Assembly: GCA_035772405.1 (NCBI GenBank)
Contig: JAYKKM010000146.1
Coordinates: 166,700 to 230,699, forward strand
Reading direction: 5' to 3'
From: Chrysogorgia sp. JL179-B06
Taxonomy: Eukaryota; Cnidaria; Anthozoa; Scleralcyonacea; Chrysogorgiidae
Length of the DNA stretch: 64,000 nt
Part shown: positions 57,456 through 64,000 of the stretch, piece by piece
How positions within the stretch are numbered: the first letter of the stretch is position 1
Layout of the letters: every line of letters begins with the position of its first letter
Translations under genes and position numbers: made by a program
The notes under the pieces: model-generated
The model's input: only the letters and a program-made list of their open reading frames with translations
What the model was told of the DNA's origin: nothing
Database searches by the model: none

Positions 57456-60400
57456 CTGTAAAAAGGAAGATTATCTCTAGCTTGGACGATAATAATAACA
57501 AACTAGTGTTGGTGTAATATTTTGAACAATACAATAAAATTATCATTTGTTAAACTGGTTCTCTAATGAAAAACAATGCCTACTTTTCATCAAATTATCT
57601 TAAATTAGTAATCATGCGAAGTTTCATCTCACAATTCGTTTAGAAAGAGGTTGTATTTTACATGTAAGACGTGCATTTTGTACGCCGCCATTAAACGCTA
57701 TCCTCGACTACAAAAGGAGCTTCCTCATAAAGATCTTCGTCGCTAGTCGTCGTTGCCAAGTCATAGCTACCCATCACACTGTTCGTGTCCCCGACGGCCT
57801 AACCTAATTAGTTACTTATTAGAACCAGCTAAAAATTGGCTTTTACACCAATAAACATGACACGGATGATTTTCAAAATAAATTTTAGCTTTTTATGTTA
57901 ATAAAGGGTGCTCTAATGACTAGAACTAATCAACACAAAAAACAAAAACCAATAATAACATAAAACGCAAAAAAAGTCCGCCATTTTTTTAATCTTCGGA
58001 AAATGGTCGGAGCGTGCTCGGGCTTTTTATAGTCGGGAATAGCGTTTAATATGGCAAAATTAAATTTGTGGTGAAAACGTGTTTCATGGCGAGAAAAACA
58101 CTTTTGTGAACAAATTTTTTTCTCGCCAAATTACTCTAGTATGAATAAAATTAATCAGTGCCTATTGAGACTATTCCCTTCACAATATTAGAGCATTAGA
58201 TCCGCGATGAGGAGTTGAGCCTGGTTCAATAAATTCACCAGTTTATAAAACATACAACATGGGAAGATATAGTTTGAAAGAATGCATGTACACATCTTAC
58301 CATAAACTAGTTGTTTCATTATATCAAGTTTCTTGATTTCCTCATACGTCATTTCACTGACGTTACCATTAACTCCTGTTAATTCCTAATTCAAAAAAAA
58401 AGAGAATCGAAATCCAATCTAAGCACGAAGGAAAGCCTGTATTTCGAAACGGAGTCAGGAATTTATCAGATAAACAAAGTTTCAATAAATTACGAAACAT
58501 CCATTCAATCACTACATCAAATATACTGTAAATTATGATATTTGGTTCTTTGTTTTTGCATAAAATCTGAGCCGTGCTTCTGAACGTTCGATCAGAATGC
58601 GGGAAATCGTATTTCAGAGGTTCTAGATTTCAAAATTTGAATATATTGTTGAAAACATGGATAGTGGTATTCACTCGTTATCTTTCCCAGACGGGCAATT
58701 CAGTGGATAGAAAATATATTCACTGGATTGCGATTTATATTGCGATAGTATACGATGTCTCAAAGAGAAATGATTAGTTAATGTCATTATATAATACTGT
58801 CTGATAGTGTTTTGTGCGTTTGTACCACGTTAAAATGGTAAAATTAGGGGTTTTAAGAAGTATCGTGGATATTCTCTTCCTCCCAGAATCTAGTTTCCAC
58901 AATAAGTCGCAATAGAAAGATATACTTGCTATTTTTTAAGGATTTTATTCACGCGCGCACGCTTGCTCTAAAACTTGTCAACGTCTGCTCAAATGACAAT
59001 GATGGTATAATGTTGAAACATTAGCTCCAGTCCTTGACAGAAGAACTATAACTGTGAAAGAAATCTTACGCTGGATGTCTTTTGGCATAGGTCGATGAAT
59101 CACCCTTGCAATATTTAAATTCATAATTAATCTGTTAGAGTATAATTAGTAATAATACTAATAATCATACTCATATGACATAAATGACAATATCAGTTCG
59201 TATTTGAATGTGAAATAAAAACAATCTATCGTATATTACTCAACACAGCACTGAATTATGTTCGAAAGAATATTACCTTGCTTTATATTCGAGGTCATTC
59301 GGAGATATTTTGGAGGTCGTCGGAGAGATTTGTCGAACGAGTCAGCTGGACACAAATATTGTAGCTCGTTCGACAAATCTCTCCAACGACCTCGGAAATA
59401 TCTCCGAAGAACCTCTGCGGAGGAAAGAGGGACGTTCTTCAGCTTCCTTGAGCTACCGAAAACAACTTCACAACTTTTCGACGAGTTCTAAGACAAATAA
59501 AAATCTGCGACTATGACAAGGAAATAAAAATAGCATAATTGGCGTCATCATGTTTACTGACCCTGGGTTTACTAAAAGATAAGCCTTGGGTTAGGATGAG
59601 CACTTTGCCAAGAATAAGTACTTAAGTACCAGTTTAAGTACAAGACTTAAGTACCAGTTGTTGACAGACGACATACAGCGCAGTCACGATAAAATATTAT
59701 AAGCATTCAGAATAAAGATGCGTTATGTATTAATAATAGTATTGTACATAAAACACTGGGTAAACCTCTGGTTTTACCATTTTAACGTGTTACACTCGCA
59801 CAAAACACTATATCAGTGTTATGATTTATGACATATTACTAATCATTTCTCTTTGAGACATCGTATTATTATTACAACAATACTAATAGCTTTATAAACG
59901 TAATTGTTATGTTTGAATCCAGTTTTAATTCTTAGTCCAGTTTTGAGTCCAGTTTTGAGTTCAGTTTTGAGCAGTCCTGAGTCCAGTTCATGTTTTGTAC
60001 TATGCCCTTGCAATAAGCTTGTGAGATTTTTACGTACATGTACATGTCAATGTAAATTATTACTAGATGCACATGCAGTTACAATTAGACATACCGAAGT
60101 GTTGACGCTGTGAAATACCACTAGCTTTTTGTCCTTTGTTAAGAAGATGTCGGTCTCGAATGCATCAACATTTAAATCAAGCAAACTCTTGAAGCCAGCA
60201 AGACTGTTCTCCTGGTAAACCATTGGATTTCCTCTATGTCCAACGACCAAAGGGGTTTTCTTGAAAAAGAATATGTTGTCTCTCGTTAAGGAAGTGATGT
60301 TTTTTCTCGCTGCCTCACAGTTGACTGAAGCTGTAGTGCATGGCTTGCTAAGCACGAGGACAAGTATAGCGACATGGGAGAATAATATTGGGGTTAAAAA

Positions 60401-60472
60401 CATCATGGTGATTGAACCAGGAAAAAGCGGCAGGACTCCGAAATATTTTGATCGGTAAAAATTCCACGACAC
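56701..60472 (-). CDS. Glycerophosphodiester phosphodiesterase-like secreted protein, three exons
   Basis: Exons 60095-60472, 58301-58385 and 56701-57455 join with phases 0 and 1 into 1218 nt, 405 residues. Donors gtatgt and gtaaga; acceptors gaattag and tttttacag. The N-terminus has a hydrophobic segment at residues 24-41 (FLTPILFSHVAILVLVL), a signal peptide or signal anchor; an alternative start at residue 23 or 24 would make it a cleaner signal. The domain starts PLVVGHRGNPMVYQENS: His79-Arg80, the Glu of the ENS box, AFETD (Glu106, Asp108) and FHS (His121). The canonical HD is HS here. Exon 2 gives ELTGVNGNVSEMTYEEIKKL; exon 3 has ILEMKPS (the conserved E-x-K), ILSSFDALKL and YTDDAPRLL. 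The end FSTNIYVTLFVFLMIF fits a GPI-anchor signal. The expected substrate is a glycerophosphodiester, outside the cell or on its surface; substrate class is inferred. Confidence 0.88.
57684..58051. mobile_element. MITE in intron 2
   Basis: gccattaaacgctatcc and ggaatagcgtttaatatggc are inverted, with ctcgactacaaaaggagc / gggctttttatagtcggg beside them. No coding content. Confidence 0.65.
58301..58385 (-). CDS. Exon 2 of the phosphodiesterase gene
   Basis: 85 bp, starts after tgaattag, ends before gtaagatg; reads ELTGVNGNVSEMTYEEIKKL then DIMKQLVYG. It is too short for an ORF scan; found from the family pattern and splice phase. Confidence 0.88.
58755..59868. repeat. About 100-bp inverted repeat pair in intron 1
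   Basis: gatgtctcaaagagaaatga, ttttgtgcgt and accacgttaaaatggtaaaa at 58755-58845 recur in reverse complement at 59762-59867. A terminal inverted repeat of a 1.1-kb element, in which 59295-59412 is a second palindrome. Confidence 0.75.
59295..59412. repeat. 118-bp near-perfect palindrome in intron 1
   Basis: Arms ttcggagatattttggaggt and gagatttgtcgaacgag are matched by ctcgttcgacaaatctc and acctcggaaatatctccgaa. The spacer is about 26 bp. Confidence 0.9.
60095..60472 (-). CDS. Exon 1 of the phosphodiesterase gene
   Basis: Codons 1-126, from ATG at 60472 through HSVNTS to donor gtatgt. Holds the signal segment and the first half of the active site. An upstream non-coding exon cannot be excluded. 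Confidence 0.85.
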
Positions 60473-60490
60473 GCAATGAAATATGATATA

Positions 60491-60658
60491 TTAGCATAAT
60501 TAGCTACCAGTCTCCGCAGAACGATAGATATGTTATGTATTACCTGGTTCTTTTAAAAACCCTGCTTAACTTTCTGAATAAAAAACAGAAGTTTAAAGCG
60601 GGTTTTCTAAAGAACGAGGTAATAAATAACATATCTATCGTTCTATTGCTAATATATT
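60491..60658. mobile_element. Foldback element upstream of the phosphodiesterase gene
   Basis: gaacgatagatatgttatgt and acatatctatcgttc are inverted, with ttacctggttctttta / taaagaacgaggtaat and further arms inside. It lies within 20-190 bp of the start codon, so it overlaps the probable promoter or 5' UTR. Confidence 0.85.
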
Positions 60659-60818
60659 TGGAACATTGTAAAATGAAATTATAACTCTAGGGTTCTATAA
60701 TTCTAAGGTATTTAGGGCTGATTATATGAGCCGGGCTAGCCCTCACACACACACTCGCGCACTTAATTACGATCACGCAATACTTGTAAGTCACAAAATT
60801 ATATTTAACAATGAATTG

Positions 60819-60819
<1 letters not shown>

Positions 60820-60893
<74 letters not shown>
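60820..60893. repeat. (TA)n microsatellite
   Basis: 74 bp of uninterrupted TA, followed by actaaaacgaatgtgatgtt as at 61750. Confidence 0.95.
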
Positions 60894-60894
<1 letters not shown>

Positions 60895-60949
60895 TAAAAC
60901 GAATGTGATGTTGTTCACGGAACATAAAGGTAGAGTGAAAGTGGTCTTA

Positions 60950-61065
60950 CCTCAAAATGATAAAAGCCGCAACTGTCAGTTTCACGCAAGGCGATCTTCA
61001 GGCGAGATTTCGTCTGAAGATCGCCTTGCGTGAAACTGACAGTTGCGGCTTTTATCATTTTTGCC
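60950..61065. repeat. Palindrome gataaaagccgcaactgtca
   Basis: About 48-bp arms (aaaatgataaaagccgcaac ... gttgcggcttttatcatttt) around aggcgagatttcgtctga. A close relative lies at 61806-61944. Confidence 0.92.
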
Positions 61066-61075
61066 AAATATTACC

Positions 61076-61500
<425 letters not shown>

Positions 61501-61661
61501 GAAAGTATACAATGTGCCCTACCGGCTATCACCATAATGGCTTTATGGTAACTGTGGACTTGGGACCCACTATGTACGGCTACACATTGTTGGATTGCAT
61601 TGTGGAGTCACCAGAGTGCTCAAACTGCGAACAGTGGGCAATGCATAATGCAAACATATAT

Positions 61662-61663
<2 letters not shown>

Positions 61664-61749
<86 letters not shown>
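61664..61749. repeat. (TA)n microsatellite
   Basis: 86 bp of TA, followed by the actaaaacgaatgtgatgtt block also found at 60893. Confidence 0.95.
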
Positions 61750-61750
<1 letters not shown>

Positions 61751-61805
61751 TAAAACGAATGTGATGTTGTTCACGGAACGTTGAATAAAGGTAGAGCGAA
61801 TATAT

Positions 61806-62048
<243 letters not shown>

Positions 62049-62140
62049 CGCATGACCGCTGTTTATCCCACAAGCGGTTGTCACTGGCAATCGTTTGTGT
62101 ATAATTAGTGCTCATTGTACCAAGCTCACTGAAACACGTG

Positions 62141-62412
<272 letters not shown>

Positions 62413-62504
62413 GCCAAATATTACCTATATATATATATATATATATATAGAGGTAACATTTGGCATTTCACTCGATCAAAACTACATGTTGTACTACTGG
62501 TCCT

Positions 62505-62507
<3 letters not shown>

Positions 62508-62562
<55 letters not shown>

Positions 62563-64000
62563 GGAGGGAGAGAGGGAGGAGGAGGGAGGGAGGGAGGGGG
62601 AGAGGGAGGGAGAGGGAGGGAGAGGAGGGAGGGGGAGGAGGGAGAGGGAGGGAGGGAGGGAGGGAGAGGGAGGGGAGGGGAGGGAGGGAGAGGGAGGGAG
62701 AGGGAGGGAGAGGGAGGGGAGAGGGAGGAGGGAGGGGGAGAGGGAGGAGAGAGGGAGGGAGAGGGAGGGAGAGGGAGGGAGAGGGAGGGAGAGGGAGGGA
62801 GAGGGAGGGAGAGGGAGGAGGGGAGGGAGAGGGGAGGGAGAGGGGAGGGAGAGGGGAGGGAGGGGGGAGGGAGAGGGAGGGAGAGGGAGGGAGAGGGAGG
62901 GAGGGAGGGAGAGAGGAGGGAGAGGAGGGAGAGGGGAGGGAGAGGGAGGGAGAGGGGGAGGGAGAGAGGGAGGGAGGGAGGGAGGGAGAGAGGGAGAGGG
63001 GGAGGGGAGGAGGGGGGGGGGGAGAGGGGAGGAGAGAGGGGAGGGAGAGGGAGGGAGGGGGGAGGGAGGGGGAGGAGGGGAGGAGAGGGAGGGGGAGAGG
63101 GAGAGGGAGGGAGAGAGGGAGGGAGAGAGGGGGGAGGGAGGGGGGGAGAGGGGGGGAGGAGAGGGAGGGAGAGAGGGGGGGAGAGAGGGAGGGGAGAGGG
63201 AGGGAGGGGGGGGAGAGGGGGGAGAGGGGGGGGGGAGGACGAGGGAGGGGTGAGGGAGGGAGGGAGAGGGCGGAGAGGGAGAGGGATGGGGAGGGAGAGG
63301 AGAGGGAGGGGGGAGGGAGAGAGAGTGGGGGGGGGGGGGGGGGGAGAGGGGAGGGGGAGAGGGAGGGAGAGAGGGAGGGAGAGAGGGGGGAGGGAGAGAG
63401 GGGAGGGGGAGAGGGAGGGAGGGAGGGAGGGAGGGAGGAGGGAGGGAGAGGGAGGGAGAGAGGGAGGGAGAGAGGGAGGGGGGGGAGGAGAGAGGGGGAG
63501 GGGGGGAGGGAGGAGAGAGGGAGGGAGAGAGGGAGGGTGAGAGGGAGGGAGAGAGGAGGGAGAGAGGGAGGGATGAGAGGGAGGGGAGGGAGGGGGAGAG
63601 GGAGGGAGAGAGGGAGGGAGAGAGGGAGGGAGAGAGGGAGGGAGAGAGGGGAGGGAGAGAGGGAGGGAGAGTGGGAGGAGAGAGGGGAGGGAGAGAGGGG
63701 AGGGAGGGAGGGGGGGAGGGAGAGAGGGAGGAGAGAGGGAGGGAGGAGATGGAGGGAGAGAGGGAGGGAGAGAGGGAGGGAGGGGGAGGGATGAGAGGGA
63801 GGGAGAGAGGGAGGGGAGGGGGATGAGAGAGAGGGGGAGAGAGAGAGAGGGCGGGGCGAGGGGAGGGGAGAGGGAGGGAGAGAGGGAGGGAGAGAGGGAG
63901 GGAGAGGGAGGGAGAGAGGGAGGGAGAGAGGGAGGGAGAGAGGAGGGAGGGGGGGAGGGAGAGAGGGAGGGAGAGGGGGGGGAGAGAGGGAGGGAGAGAG
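62508..64000 (+). repeat. Polypurine tract, (GA)n then (GGGA/GAGGGA)n, runs off the window
   Basis: About 1.49 kb of almost pure A/G with rare C or T. It begins as (GA)n and changes to GGGAGGGAGAGGGAGG-type units with G runs up to 16. The long plus-strand open frames are repeat artefacts. Confidence 0.97.

Noticed and set aside
62460..63794. 444-residue open frame of Arg, Gly and Glu
   Set aside because: Product of the polypurine microsatellite; no non-repeat sequence in it.

Overview
This is a repeat-dominated eukaryotic nuclear window. The supports are spliced genes with GT/AG introns, a U6 snRNA gene, tRNA-derived SINEs, Penelope-like, CR1/jockey-like, Ty3/Gypsy and BEL/Pao retroelements, many short inverted-repeat elements, and kilobase microsatellites. 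The mix suggests a marine invertebrate metazoan; a cnidarian is my best guess, but nothing here fixes the species.

Host-type content is sparse. (1) A six-exon gene end lies on the plus strand (187-9720), with matching splice phases and a terminal stop; it encodes a Ser/Asp/Glu-rich, probably disordered C-terminal region that I cannot name. (2) A complete U6 snRNA gene lies on the minus strand (20956-21062) with a TATA-like box about 30 bp upstream. (3) A three-exon minus-strand gene (60472 to 56701) encodes a predicted 405-residue secreted glycerophosphodiester phosphodiesterase-like protein with a GPI-anchor-like C-terminus.

Layout. 0-10 kb: the first gene, with its introns full of foldback elements and a rearranged, duplicated exon. 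10-14.3 kb: MITEs, two with 8-bp target duplications, then the 5' part of a BEL/Pao element. 14.3-18.1 kb: almost nothing recognisable. 18.1-21.6 kb: a tRNA-related 107-bp tandem array carrying two MITEs with clean target duplications, then a tandem segmental duplication, one copy of which carries U6. 22.4-26.8 kb: nested MITEs and two Penelope-like elements. 26.8-29.3 kb: 3' part of a BEL/Pao element and a 0.77-kb TTTC tract. 32.5-38 kb: an inverted-repeat element containing a MITE and a decayed Ty3/Gypsy element with both LTRs. 38.5-40 kb: a broken gene copy. 40-48 kb: CR1-like LINE remains, one interrupted by a foldback element with a 9-bp target duplication. 48-55.8 kb: BEL/Pao remains, a large foldback, and two RecQ-like helicase fragments. 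56.5-60.5 kb: the phosphodiesterase gene. 60.8-64 kb: TA microsatellites alternating with SINEs and palindromes, then 1.5 kb of polypurine.

No intact novel multi-gene system is visible. The most interesting items are the rearranged exon duplication inside split SINEs, a Penelope-like element with a nearly complete hammerhead ribozyme fold, precisely dated nested insertions, and a U6-containing block absent from a neighbouring duplicate.
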